64,000 nt of DNA from Oidiodendron maius Zn. Taxonomy: Eukaryota > Ascomycota > Leotiomycetes > Myxotrichaceae. The stretch covers positions 372,001 to 436,000 of the forward strand of contig KN832875.1 of assembly GCA_000827325.1 (NCBI GenBank). Direction: 5' to 3'. Below the pieces are notes generated by a model that was given only the letters and a program-made list of their open reading frames with translations, was not told where the DNA came from and did not search any database. The translations under genes and the position numbers were made by a program. This document shows positions 32,841 through 44,165 of this stretch, one piece after another (the stretch's first letter is position 1; every line of letters begins with the position of its first letter).

Positions 32841-34017
32841 ATGCGGTCCTTCCTGTGTTACCTGAGTCCATGGCTCTGGGTCCAGACGGCCACGGCCCTC
32901 ATCATCACTTCTGTCAGCGATAACGGGGGAGATATAGAGGTTGGGAGAGAGGTGAGAGTGGAATGGCGAAATGCGATAGGCCGGGTGAATGCGTCGCTCG
33001 TCAGTATTGTACAGAACACGGTTGCGCAGTCGGTATTGCTTATAGACAGTAGGTTGAGCTACCTATTTATTCTGTGACTTGCGCTGATGTTAATTATGAA
33101 GCTGACATTATATCGCCTTTCCTATGGGCACCAACGGAAAATTTTACCGGAGGACAGTACTTTTTTCAATTGCGAGACGAGAGTGGAGAGTCTCCAGCAA
33201 CTTCGTCTCCTTTCTCAGTGAAGAGCGAAGGTGCCATTACCACGGAACACAGCCTTCCCCCTTCACTTACGGTATGCAGATATGTTAAGGAAGCTTTATA
33301 TCCAGCGGCTAATGCCGAGAGATTCAGGACCTAACCTTACACGACGTACTTACGAGCTCAACTCCATCTGCATCTGCAATATTCATTGCAGGTAGCTACT
33401 TTGACAAAGACGCCAGAATCGCAGTTGGAGTCGGAGTCTCCGTCGTGGGCCTCGCCATGCTCGGGGTCGTGGGATACTGCCTGCACCGCAAGAGAAACCG
33501 GGACAAGAGGGGCCGCATTACCAGCCAGGGTGAAAAGACGCTTCCTATTGCTCCACGGTTCCAGAGTGCTACCATGCACCCTATGGCTCTGACCTCAGCG
33601 GACGAGGAGCGGAAGATGTTTCAGAGCAGCTCGAGAGAAGCAATGGCTCTGACCTCATCGGATGAAGAGCGGGAGCTGGAGTCGCCGAAGAAGAATGGAA
33701 GCCCCGCAAAGAAACGTTCTCTGATGTCGCCCAAAGATTCGGGGCCTGCTCGGAGTCCCATGTCGCGTCGTCAAACTTATTCCCTGGAAAACATAGCGCT
33801 GATGGGCATGCATGAGCTCGACACGCCAGTGTTGAAGAGGCGGCCCAGCGAGTTGGATGGCCGCATGATATATCCGAGTGGGAGTCCAGAGGTGGACAGT
33901 AAGGCGGAGACGAAGAAATTCACCGGCACGCGGAGGGCGGCGACGACGAGAGACCAGCTGGGGAGCGAGCACTGGACGTTCCTACGGGACAGCTCAGCAA
34001 CTGACTTTGTGGAGTGA
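32841..34017 (+). CDS. Single-pass membrane protein with secreted N-terminal domain
   Basis: Exons 32841-33048, 33102-33271 and 33328-34017 give 355 residues. MRSFLCYLSPWLWVQTATA is a signal peptide. The short outer domain (ITSVSDNGGDIEVGREVRVE, FLWAPTENFTGGQYFFQLRD) resembles the Kre9/Knh1-type beta-sandwich of fungal GPI and mucin-like surface proteins. A Ser/Thr stretch (TSSTPSASA) precedes a membrane segment (IAVGVGVSVVGLAMLGVVGY) and a basic stop-transfer CLHRKRNRDKRGR. The cytoplasmic tail of about 170 residues carries a duplicated MALTS(A/S)DEER motif and many Ser-Pro sites. This is the layout of a fungal surface sensor. No function can be assigned. The third intron acceptor (GATTCAG) was chosen because it alone keeps phase. 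Confidence 0.7.
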
Positions 34018-35006
34018 TGGTGTTTTAACGGTAATATATGGGCATAGCATCTTGTGTTATATGATGTTCTACTGTACATATACAAGGGGGCATACGGGGA
34101 GTTATAGAGCTTTTGAATACCAGGGTACGGCTATCAGCAGCCGGATGGGAATGGGGCCAAGATAGTACATCAATTTCCCAAAGATCGAGCTATCAACACT
34201 GTAATATTCCGACCAAACTTCCGTCTTCCCATAACAGGAGCGCACTTCTACCATGGCTCATCTCCCACGCCTTTTTTGGTACAGAAAGGCCCCAACGGCA
34301 TGATGCAGCACTCTCTTGTCACACCATGCGAGAGGGCTTACAATAGAAGCTGCAATTGCTGTAAATTTGTCCCTCCGTATGTGCAGTCGTCACATGGTAG
34401 GCTAGGAGCGGCAATGGTTGGAATGAGCGCCGGAAACTGGCATCTCGGGCGATGCATCAAGGTGGTCAATCTCAAAGGCGAGAATCTTTAAAATACTTCC
34501 TAAAGCCCACCTTCCAATCTTGAAAATTCGACTTGACTGTGAACCATCCCAGTTCTATGAATCGGTAGTTTTTGCTCTCTGTTCCGCTATCTGAGTAAGG
34601 GTACAACGGCAGTGACTTACTCTTACAGCAAATTGCTCACAAGACAAAACTTTGATGAAACCTACTACTAATACAGACGGTAGGTGAGCGATTTGAAACG
34701 CAGAGCAGGGAAAGAATACGAGTGCAAATGACAATTCTCGCATAAAGACTGAATCATTGAATAGTGCTTGATATTCCACTTCCCTATCTTTAGGAAGCAT
34801 CGCTAATACAATATCCATACATCTTACTTCCTGTAAGAATGTGGCAGAAACCCCGAACGCAAGAGCGCCACCATTTATCAGCTTAGAAGCTGCATTAATG
34901 CAATGCGATCAATCAGTCGTACAAAGATGTGGCATTCTCAGCGAGTAGTAAAGGTATAGCATCCATCCTGTCCGAGTCTGGAGCGGTTCCACATTTCGGG
35001 CAAAGC
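34018..35006. other. Intergenic, no supported gene
   Basis: Convergent spacer between the membrane-protein gene and NST1. An 87-codon minus frame at 34555-34818 has no recognisable features and no splice context; not called. Confidence 0.5.
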
Positions 35007-38000
35007 TCAGAAGCCAGGAGGACCAGGGAAGCGCGATAAACCCCCCCCGCCAACGATTGGGCTACCAATCTCTCCAGGCACGCCGACCGGACGCTGAGGA
35101 GGCAAGTCGGTTTCATGACGGATAGAGTAGCGATTATTGTTATCTTTTCGGATATCAAACGACCCACCACCATTTAGAGGGTTCCCTTCAGTCTCGCAAA
35201 TATCGAGGATCTCCTTCTCCGAGACTGGACCTTCGCCGGAAGAGTTCAGGTAGTCGACGATGGAGCTGATATCAGTAAAGCCGTCCGGCGAAGTTCCTTC
35301 AAGGCTCTTACACGCACGACAGAGCATCAATCGAATAGTTACGGAGCGACCATGGGGTTGAGACGGCCGGAGTGCAGATGAGCCGCCAACAGCTCCAAAT
35401 GGGCCGCTTGCGGTATTAAAAAATCCACCTCCCATATAATTTGAACCGGGGGCCGCAGGTGCTCCGTATGCATTCGTTGGGCTGAAAAAGTTATATCCGC
35501 CGGCAGCGATTGGACTCCCAAACGTAGAATGATCTATGCCGAAAGGTGTTGGAGGAAACGTCTGCCGAGTGGAGCTTACTGGCACACCACTCATTCTTCT
35601 CACCCCAGGTCCAGAAGTAAGCGGCTCATCTGAATCATCCAGCAGAGCGCTACTACCGAGATGATTACTCAAGTCGTCGATTTCGCTCTTTTCATTGTCA
35701 CCCTGTCGTTGTCCCTGCACAACGCTGGATGGTCGGCCGATTGGTGCAGGTCGTGCAATAGGCTGCGTCGGTGGCACTGTCGTTTGCCCGTCGAGCGATT
35801 TGTCAAAAGAAGCAGATTGATGCCGAGAATGGGACTGCATGGGGATGCCATCCTGTTGGGAACCGAAAGACCCACCGGCGCTCCCTATTGGACTCTGTGG
35901 GAATCCTGGCGGAGGATGCGGAATTGGAAATCCTCTTCCTTGCGGCGCCTGGTGCCCGGGATGGACGGGTATATTATTAGGAGGTCTATACTGCCCACCT
36001 ATTGGTTGAGGGAACATTGCCTCATGATGCATACGTCCGCTGTATCCGGGAGGTATTATTGGCATACCGGGTTGGAAGCCCATGTGCGGCAAGCTAAAAG
36101 GATTTGGTGGCATGCCAGGAGGGCCTTTAAGAGCTGAATGTATTGGAGACGTGGCTTGCGGCTGATATAAAAAGGGTTGCTGCGGTGGAGCTTTGCCAGG
36201 AGGCCCAATGGGTCCTGGACTACCTTGTAAGGGGGTGGAGGGAACAGGGGAGATCGTTTGACTAATTCCACCGGTCTGGGGAGTCTGGGGTACAGATCCA
36301 TTGGATGACTCTTTCTGGGAGTCTGTTCGAAGCTTGATGGGAGTAGGTGCTTTAGGTACTGCTGGAGTAGCAATTGGGACAAGGGGCGAAGCGATGGCAG
36401 GCGGATGTTGCTGCAGATTCGAAGGGATTGGAACCGGTGGTCTCTTGGCGATCTGCGGTGCAGCATGCTGTTGAGCCGCAGGCTCCTCACGCCTCTGTTG
36501 CTCTTTTGTCTCTCTCTCAGCCTTGGCCTTGGCCTCTTTCTCCTTCCTCTCCCGTTCCTGCTTCTCCTTGCGCTCTCTGGCCTCCCGCTCTTTGGCTTCC
36601 TTGACCTCACGCTCCTTTTGTCTCTGCTCTTCCTTCTCTCTCTTCTCCTTTTCCCTGGCCTCACGTTGTTTGCGCTCAGCCTCTGCTTGTCGTTCTCGCT
36701 GCTCTTGGATTCGTCGTTGCTTTTCTGCCTCCTTTCGCATTCGCTCCTCTTCCTCGGCCTTCTTCTGAGCTTCTTTCTTCTTCCGTTTTTCTTCTGCCTT
36801 TAGGCGTTGCTCTTCGGCCTTCTTCTCCTCGGCGGCACGAAGGGCGGCTTCCTCGGCAGCCTTTTCAGCCTCTTTCTTCGCCTTTTCCTCTGCCAGAGCC
36901 TGCTTCCTTTGCTGGATCTTGTCTTTCTTCTTCTGGGCATCTTTGGCTTTCTTGGCTTTCTTCTGAGAATCGGCCCGACTCTCTTCCTCAAGTTCCTCAA
37001 GAAGCTTTTGTTGGCGCTCTTTGGCAACCTTTTCTTTATAGGCGGTTAACACTCTCTGCTCAAACATCCGTGCAGCGAAGATCTGGAACATTCGTCGGCC
37101 TTCTTCCATCCTCTGCTCTTCGCTCATGGATTCCTGTCAAAAATTAGTGTTAGATACCAAATGGATCACCGCTGACTCGCATACCATCTCCTCTTCATCG
37201 TAATCCTCGTCCTGACTATCATAATCTTCTTCGTCGTCATCTTCGTCGTCATATTCCTCGTCGTCACCAAGTGGAGGATGATTATGAGAATGAGTATGAT
37301 GCATTGAACCGTTTGGTGGGTGGCCGTAATTTGCGTTGGCATATTGCTCCCTGGCATCTTCCTCGCGAGCCATCCGACGTTCAGCAAGCTGCTCCATCAT
37401 TTCGATAAACTTTTTGCCATCATTCTTTAGCAAATCATCCGCGACAGTTAAAATACCTCCCTGGACGGTAAGACTATTGCCAAAATTAAAAAAGTCGGCC
37501 GCATGATTTCTCTGGATTTCTTCGGGCTCCGCATCGCTGTAGTCATCCTCTTCATCCTCGCTATATTCCTCATCCCCTTCCTCATCTTCATCATCGCCTA
37601 GCTGCTCGACTATCCTCCCTCGCGATGGTTGTTGCCCATTAAAAGTTGCGGGTAATCGATTGGGTGGCTGCAGCCCACTCATCACTCCAAACCTACGTGG
37701 TGGGGGCATCATGGGCGTAGGCCCGCCGTCTCCTTGGTGGTTGGCATATTGCTCGAGCTCCTCGTAATATGCGTCATATAGCACCTCTAACTCCTCTTCG
37801 ATCGCGGTACGCTTCCGTCCACATACCGTGCAACTGCAAGAGTGTTTCTGCTGTTCCTTCATCTTCTTCAGAACAGCATCCTTCTCCACTTTAACTAGTG
37901 ACTTGCGCTCATCTTCTCCTAGGGAAAGCCAGAATTCCTTTATTCGTTCACGCTCTTCTTGGGAAGATGTGTTCCAAATCTTTTCCTTGGAAATACCCGG

Positions 38001-38645
38001 TCCTCTGGTACTGTTTGATTGTACAGGAGGTGACGGAAGCGATCCGTGGGGATTAACACCGTTTGTCAGTCCTTCCCTTTGGCCAGCAGGGTCAACGGCT
38101 TGAGCTGGTTTCTTCTTTTTCTTCTTCGACTTCTTTGCAGCAGGGTTCGGTGGATTCGCGTAGCCATTCGGAGGGGAGTTGTTCGGGACGTAGGAGTAAT
38201 TATCAGCTTCTTCATCGGTGTAGTATTCACCTTCAGCGCCATTGAGTCGGCCATTTTGTTGGTATTTGTCTTCTAAGCCATGATCTCGCAGACGTGCCTC
38301 AAGTTCTTCCATTTTCTGCTTAACTTCTTCCCCAGCTCCCATGCCGTTCGACGCTGCTGGCTTCTCGGCCGCAAGCCGTGCAGCCTGCTTCTGTCGTCGT
38401 TTTTGCTTTTTTCGGTTTACACTTGGTGCAACTCCAGCATCTGTCGACGGAGCGGACATTTGCCCGTTTGCCGTTGATGCCTGGGCCATGGCAGGAGAGG
38501 GTTCGGGCGTATCACTAGTAATCGATTTGGGCACCGTTATGAACTTCGAACCATCCTTATTCGTGTACTTCGCAGTGGCTTTGTTCAGGGAAGCCGGTGA
38601 CAAAGCTGGGAACTGGGTTTTCTGCTCGTGAGGGCCTGGGTGCAT
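35007..38645 (-). CDS. NST1: Stress response protein Nst1
   Basis: Nst1 is a large charged protein linked to salt tolerance in yeast and found across fungi; its biochemical role is not settled. Exons 38645-37185 and 37133-35007, joined across a 51-nt intron, give 1195 residues. The N-terminal part has [22 protein letters not shown] and the conserved block [25 protein letters not shown] followed by [11 protein letters not shown]. An acidic belt precedes the hallmark long coiled coil of Glu/Lys/Arg/Ala (about residues 500-700). The C-terminal third is Pro/Gly/Gln-rich. The start is uncertain: I chose MHPGPHEQK, but the frame is open up to an acceptor-like TAG at about 38675, so a further 5' exon is possible. 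The antisense of the coiled coil produces long Leu/Ser shadow frames. Confidence 0.9.
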
Positions 38646-39619
38646 TCCGAGCAGGGCGTTGTCTGAGGAAGGCCTACATATTAGATTCATCACAATACAC
38701 TTCAAGGCGGCAGCAGTGTGTGAATGCCAACGGCGAGACTGACCAAGAGGGTAAAGGGAAATTAATCAGTACTGCCCCACCAAGGTGGCTCCTTCTCTGG
38801 GGTCCAATACCGACGGAAATAGAGGTGGTTCGGGATCGTATGGGGAGGGAAGGATCCGAGGTGCCCTGGGATGTGTGCTTGAGATCAGACTATGGCTCGG
38901 GTCGCGACGAAGATCGAAAATGCCGGGGAGAGAGATGGAGGTTGAATTCATCGTAGTATATCTTGAGGTCGGTTGCGACCCGTGCCTGAGGGTTCCGGGC
39001 ATAAAATATCACGTGATCTGGCCGAACCCAGGATTAACTGGGTTAGGCCGTGGAGATTACATTTCGCGTGCCATAGACAAGTCGAGACCGCCGATTGACC
39101 ATTCTCTCCCGCTCTTCTCCAGTCTGTATGCTCGCTGCGATCTTGACATTGAGACCCATGAGCAAACACGAGCCTCGAGCACAGCACGCTGCACGACGTC
39201 AGACGCCTGTCCCGTTGCCCAGGATCTCCTAGGGCGTGCTTTGAGGAGGGCACGGTTCGGTCGACTCAGCCTCAGTTTTGCCTACGCTCTGTCAAGCCAT
39301 TACTTTCCCCCATTCGTGACGAGCCAGACACAAGGGAGCATAAACTGCTCTGGAACATAGCCGCCCAGTAGCTGCCCCGTTCAATTCTCGACGTGAGAAG
39401 ATACGATCCCCCGTTTCCCTCGGCATATCCGAACATACAAATCGTATCCTGCTCCCGCCGAGCTCGTATCACCCGGCAAGACTCATCTACCCCTTTCAAT
39501 AACGTCACACCTCGAGTCGAGCTCCGTGGGAATATCCCGTACCTTCGTTGGTATAGGAGTCTTCGATAAAACCTCCTATCCAGCTCCTACCTCCGAAGTC
39601 AATCCACCGCACCGTCACA
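38646..39619. promoter_or_regulatory. Divergent region between NST1 and RHO2
   Basis: About 975 bp between outward start codons. It includes a TCACGTGA palindrome at about 39010-39017 and a pyrimidine-rich leader just before RHO2. Antisense and sense frames here have no family resemblance. Confidence 0.5.
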
Positions 39620-40378
39620 ATGTCTCAACAAGCCCAGAATGTGATGCGCAGGAAATTGGTCATAATTGGAGATGGAGCGTGTGGTAAAACCTCTCTACTC
39701 AGCGTATTTACACTGGGCTATTTCCCTACCGTGAGTCCACCATATCCCACCGCGACAGCCAGAATGCTAATACTATACATAGCACTACGTGAGGCTACCA
39801 TACTTTCCCCAATACTGCCTTTGATGGATATTAATACAGCCCCATTCTAGGTTCCGACTGTATTCGAAAATTATGTGACGGACTGTAGGGTGGACGGAAA
39901 GAGCGTACAACTGGCATTATGGGATACCGCTGGACAGGAGGACTACGAGAGACTGCGGCCCTTAGCATACTCAAAAGCACACGTTATTCTTATCGGATTC
40001 GCAATCGACACTCCTGACTCCTTGGATAACGTTAAGCACAAGGCAAGTTTTTTTCCTCTCCATTGGAACCTTTCTAATATTTGCTAGTGGGTTGAGGAAG
40101 CAAATGAGAGATGCCCTGGTGTCCCAATTATCCTGGTTGGACTGAAAAAGGATCTCAGAGAAGACCCAGTAGCCATCGAAGAGATACGAAAGAAATCACA
40201 GCATTTTGTCGGTGGCAGAGAAGCATCTGAAATTGCCCACGAGATCGGGGCAAGAAAATACCTCGAGTGTTCGTCTTTGACTGGAGAAGGCGTAGACGAT
40301 GTGTTCGAGGCAGCCACGCGAGCCGCACTTCTAACCTTCGAGAAAGGGGAAGGGGGAGGCTGCTGTGTTATACTGTGA
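39620..40378 (+). CDS. RHO2: Rho-type small GTPase, Rho2 class
   Basis: Membrane-anchored GTPase controlling cell-wall integrity and polarity. Exons 39620-39730, 39783-39788, 39851-40042 and 40088-40378 give 199 residues. The P-loop GDGACGKT is at residues 17-24. The switch I region reads [16 protein letters not shown], in which His-Tyr comes from a 6-nt exon. Switch II is [19 protein letters not shown] and CSSLTG are the guanine-base motifs. The tail CCVIL is a CAAX prenylation signal with an extra Cys, as in Rho2. RRKLVIIGD at the N-terminus and VGLKKDLRE favour Rho2 over Rho1/3/4. The third intron (40043-40087, 45 nt) uses a GC donor (AAG|GCAAGT). Identity is strong, exon structure inferred. 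Confidence 0.93.
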
Positions 40379-41032
40379 GGTGGACTCGATCAGCGTCAAG
40401 TACCCCACTTCGAGACAGTACCCACATACTCCGTACTTGAGAAGCCTTCCAGGACCCAAAATAACGATCCCACGATTGCCTTTCTTTACGCGATGAACAG
40501 TGCTTCTTCACCGCACCGTGTCTGTCACCACTTCCACTATGGGCCACCGAATGCACCACAATGCGGGAAAGTCAACTGCTCTCGAGGGAGCAAACAATTA
40601 CTACCGAGCCATACTTTGCGTCTTCGAAAGCTTCAGGCTCTCTATGGATATCTAATGACTGATCATGACTCCAATGATTCTGACCCTTACACTCCTTTGT
40701 TACTGCTGTATTTCATACATACCCAAGCGCCACAATCGATGAGCGGATGGTTGGATTTCCCGCGCAATTAATGTTCGTTGGGAGAATGGTCATTGGTCAA
40801 GGGGAGAGAAAGAATGAAGGCGGATTTGTATATATAATACATAGTGCATGGACGGACGTTAACAAGCCTTTTTGCCTGCCCCAAGAATCTCTTACCACCC
40901 ACCTCCCATTCGCCAACTTCCTCTGGATAACCTCGTGATTTCAGGGGCACCCAGCTATTTATACAGTCGTGCCAAGTCTTGCGTCCATATCTCGGGGGAA
41001 AATAAAAGTGCCATATAAAACGCTCTGTCAGA
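40379..41032. other. Convergent 3' flanks of RHO2 and MRPL28
   Basis: Spacer of about 650 bp between two convergent genes, probably mostly 3' UTR. No gene is supported. Confidence 0.55.
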
Positions 41033-41699
41033 TCATCTCCTCCAACCATGATTCCATGGCTCATGCGCTGGCGTATCGGTCTGGAGTCTGGCATATTCAA
41101 TGGGCACGCCACCATGCCGAAAGATCCCCTTCTTCTCCATTGCAACCCTATATAACCGCCCGGCATCTTTTGATCCAGGAGGATCCATTGTGCGTAGTTC
41201 TTCGCATGCTGCATGCATTGATTGGTGCATTCTATAGGGAAGGTGTGTCAGTGCAATACAGTAGGTTTATTCAGGGTAAAGTAGAAGTATGGATCATGAA
41301 CAAAAAGATCCTATACAGGGCGAAATAATGGGATGGCAGTAGAAAAGCGAAATACCGGTGCAGCTCCAACTCCTCCTGTTCCAATCTCTTCCTCCGATGT
41401 AACTGCCATGCCCGATGGATGGTCCAGTGTCTCAAGGCCCTCATTCGAGAGAATCGCAGTGGCCGCGGGGTCTTAGCATGTTGGAGATGGTAGCGTATGA
41501 GAGCTACTCGAGGATCTCTACCGCCTCCCCTTCTCTTAGAATCTCGTGCGAGGGGCTGGGGTGTAGTAGAGAATTTCTTTGGTCGGTAGAGATTGCCGGG
41601 GCTCGGTGGGAGTGAAGGACGGGCGATGGAGATATTACGGAAGGACTGAATGAGAGGAGTCAGGAACCGAGAGATGGATGTGCTCGTGCTCGGTGCCAT
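41033..41699 (-). CDS. MRPL28: Mitochondrial large-subunit ribosomal protein mL40 (MRPL28 family)
   Basis: Structural protein of the mitochondrial 54S ribosomal subunit. Exons 41699-41356 and 41231-41033 give 180 residues. The basic, Ser-rich N-terminus (MAPSTSTSISRFLTPLIQSF, then FSTTPQPLAR) fits a mitochondrial presequence. The conserved core KRRGGGRDPRVALIRYHLQH, TPRPLRFSRMRALRHWTIHR and RKRLEQEELELHR leads across the intron into ACEELRTMD, GRLYRVAMEKKGIF and the end PIEYARLQTDTPAHEPWN. The donor is GTATTT and the acceptor CCTATAG, with matching phase. It diverges from the DUF1749 gene across 286 bp. Family assignment rests on memory of fungal mL40 sequences. Confidence 0.85.
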
Positions 41700-41985
41700 T
41701 GTGCAGCCACTCGATTGCGGGGACAAATAAGTAGCGATCAATGCTGCCCATGATTATTGATGCTCAAGATGTTTTCTTCGCGATGGAGAAATCGGTCACG
41801 TGCCGTTCGCAAGACTGATCGGCGCCGGAAATGGGAGTAGACGACAAGTGGTCCGCATCCCCTTTCCAGCCCGGCGGCCTCTCTACACGCCGGGCTCGAT
41901 TCGGAAATTGTTAGGTGGCCCAATCGCTCAAGTGAAGCATACATGGAGGCCGAGCAATACCACGATGCATGAACAAGTCAACGTG

Positions 41986-43117
41986 ATGTCTTTCAAAGGA
42001 AGTTCAAGGACGGGCATTCTGCATCGATATGTAAGCTAGCTTTCAAAGTTTAGGGATCGCCAGCAGACACAAAAGCCAAAGACCAGTGTCGATTAGGCAA
42101 GGCCAGATAGCACTCCTTGTTATTCTCATTTTCTTCGTTGATACCTTGCAGCATGCTCATATCACCTGTATCTTTGCCTGATCAGCTTTATTGCACGCTA
42201 TGATCTCGTTCATCCATCAGCGGCCATGCTAACATTAACAGAACCCGCAACTCACAGCCTTTGAGCATACGTCAAGCACAAATGCCGAACCTCAAAACCT
42301 CCTTATCTTCGTCAATGGCCTTTTTGGCGGCCTCTCCACAGTCGCTTACGCCACAGTCATCTCTAATTCCCTCCCTTCCACATGGACTCTAGCAGAAGTT
42401 CTCCTCTCGTCCTCCTATCTCGGCTGGGGAATTTCTTCTCTTTCGAAAGATGTAGATGAGCTTTCTCAATGCGTGTCATATTTTCGAGGGATTAAGACCG
42501 GAAAGGTCGTCCTGATGGGGCATTCTACTGGGTGCCAAGATGTCATGCATTATCTTACCGGGTCAGGCCATGAGAAGCGTGCTGTTATCGATGGAGGTAT
42601 TATCCAGGCCCCAGTCAGTGACCGTGAATCCATGACTCTACTCATCCCCCCAGAGGTTTTGAGTGAAACCTGCAGAGTAGCCAAAGCAATGGTTGACTCG
42701 GGAGACGGTGAGGAGATACTTTCGACGAAAGTCAGAAATGGCTTTCTCGCCCCAACGCCAGTATCCGCCCGGAGATGGTTAAGTTTAACAAGCCCTGACC
42801 ATGATGGAGAAGATGATTATTTCAGTTCCGACTTGAACGATGATCAATTACAGCGGAGTTTTGGTGCATTGCCACCCAGAAGTCCTTTGTGCATGTTATT
42901 CTCTGGCAGTGACGAGTTTGTACCGAAGACCATTGATCAGAAGGCTTCGTTGAAGAAATGGACTGATATCATTCAAAAAGGCAAGGGCAAGGTGGATGAA
43001 GAACATTCGGGGGTTATTGATGGAGCTACACACGACTTGGGCAATAATCCGGAGAACGTTATCAATGAATTGGTGAAAAGAGTGTTAGGGTTTTTGGATT
43101 CACTGCCCACCATATAA
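41986..43117 (+). CDS. DUF1749 alpha/beta-hydrolase family protein
   Basis: Exons 41986-42030 and 42242-43117 give 306 residues. The 15-codon first exon (MSFKGSSRTGILHRY) joins NPQLTAFEH across a 211-nt intron with CTAACATTAACAG. LIFVNGLFGGL forms the first strand and oxyanion region; VVLMGHSTGCQDVMHYL holds the nucleophile elbow GHSTG. FSGSDEFVPKTID likely carries the acid and GATHDLGNN the His. These complete an alpha/beta-hydrolase triad as in the fungal/plant DUF1749 family, whose substrate is not known. Two further in-frame ATGs upstream (41965 being nearest) could serve as start. Confidence 0.85.
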
Positions 43118-43583
43118 GTCTTAAATGACTACTGCAGATGGCTTGGCTTACTGAAGGTTGTCCCAGCATACATACCGCTTGCATTTCTTCGAGTCCTCTG
43201 AGTGTTACACTTCCAGCCATTTAAGTCGCACGATGCAATGATCTCCAGAAGAGTTGTTATTGGTTTGAGCGCTCTTTTAAGCCTTTTTGCTACAATCGAT
43301 GTTTTGCTTAGCCCAGCTCGCTTATTACGGATCATAAGGGGTGAATCGTGTCCAGTCGTAGACTTCTACTAGCTATTCTTTATGAAAGACCGCGTGTGCT
43401 TACTCAATCTTTGCACCTTCACCCTTTCCTATCTCGAGCTGTCCCGCAAGCGTCTCATGATCTGTCTTCATCTTCCCAAAACAACTCTCTCAAGGAATAT
43501 CGCCGTGTCAAAAGAGCGGTAACTTCTTAACGCGTCCCCGTCAAATAAAACAGCATCTGTCTCATCCTTTAGCATAGATCAAG
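43118..43583. other. Intergenic, no supported gene
   Basis: Promoter space for the next gene. No coding evidence. Confidence 0.5.
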
Positions 43584-44165
43584 ATGGACGAAACGGCGTT
43601 TGACGCCTTCCTGGTCAGCCAGAAAGCTGGGTTCGAATCGTTCTTGGCTAAATGCGAAGGCATAAGCCTGGATGAGGTACGCAAAATGCTCTCAAAGCAC
43701 TGCAAGGAGCTCCAGCGTGTTCTCGATAATTATCCCCAGCTAGGAGAGACGAAAGACAACAGGATGCCCGCGACTCCCCGCTTGAACTCTCGTCAGTTGA
43801 GAGCCATCCCCACCCACACGCCAGCAGGCAAGGCCCTCTCAGTAGCCGGCGCTGGCACTCTCTTTAAGACTGGTAGCGGCACCAAGAGACGAGCTCCCCC
43901 TCCAGATAGTGACTCCTCTCCTGAGGCTGTTGAAGTCAACACCATCCAGAACAATGCTTCACCGGTCCCCCAATCCGCGAAGAAACGACTCGTATCTGGT
44001 TCCAAGTCCAAAAAGGCCACCAATAAGGATGCAAATGACCAGGATGCAGGAGAAAAGGGCAAGCATTCAAATGAAGCTCTTGCGGCCATGGACCCAAAAC
44101 CCCCAGCGCGTCGTCGGGGCAGCGGGCAGAAGATTGTTATGAATAATCCGTTCATTAGCAACTAA
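43584..44165 (+). CDS. Hypothetical basic protein
   Basis: One uninterrupted frame of 193 codons with a good start (MDETAFDAFLVSQKAGFESF). The first 60 residues look helical (LDEVRKMLSKHCKELQRVLD) and could form a short coiled coil. The rest is disordered, rich in Lys, Ser and Pro, with basic patches (GTKRRAPPPD, SAKKRLVSGSKSKKATNK, PPARRRGSGQK) that suggest a nuclear or nucleic-acid-bound protein. The C-terminus ends KIVMNNPFISN. I do not recognise the family. Coding is supported by the amino-acid character on this strand; the antisense frame at the same place is a shadow. Confidence 0.65.
   Translation: MDETAFDAFLVSQKAGFESFLAKCEGISLDEVRKMLSKHCKELQRVLDNYPQLGETKDNRMPATPRLNSRQLRAIPTHTPAGKALSVAGAGTLFKTGSGTKRRAPPPDSDSSPEAVEVNTIQNNASPVPQSAKKRLVSGSKSKKATNKDANDQDAGEKGKHSNEALAAMDPKPPARRRGSGQKIVMNNPFISN

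Noticed and set aside
34555-34818. 87-codon minus frame with a hydrophobic middle
   Set aside because: Too short, no conserved motif, no splice or promoter context; left as unsupported.
36405-36803. Leu-rich 132-codon frame that looks like a membrane protein
   Set aside because: Antisense of the Glu/Lys/Arg coiled coil of NST1.
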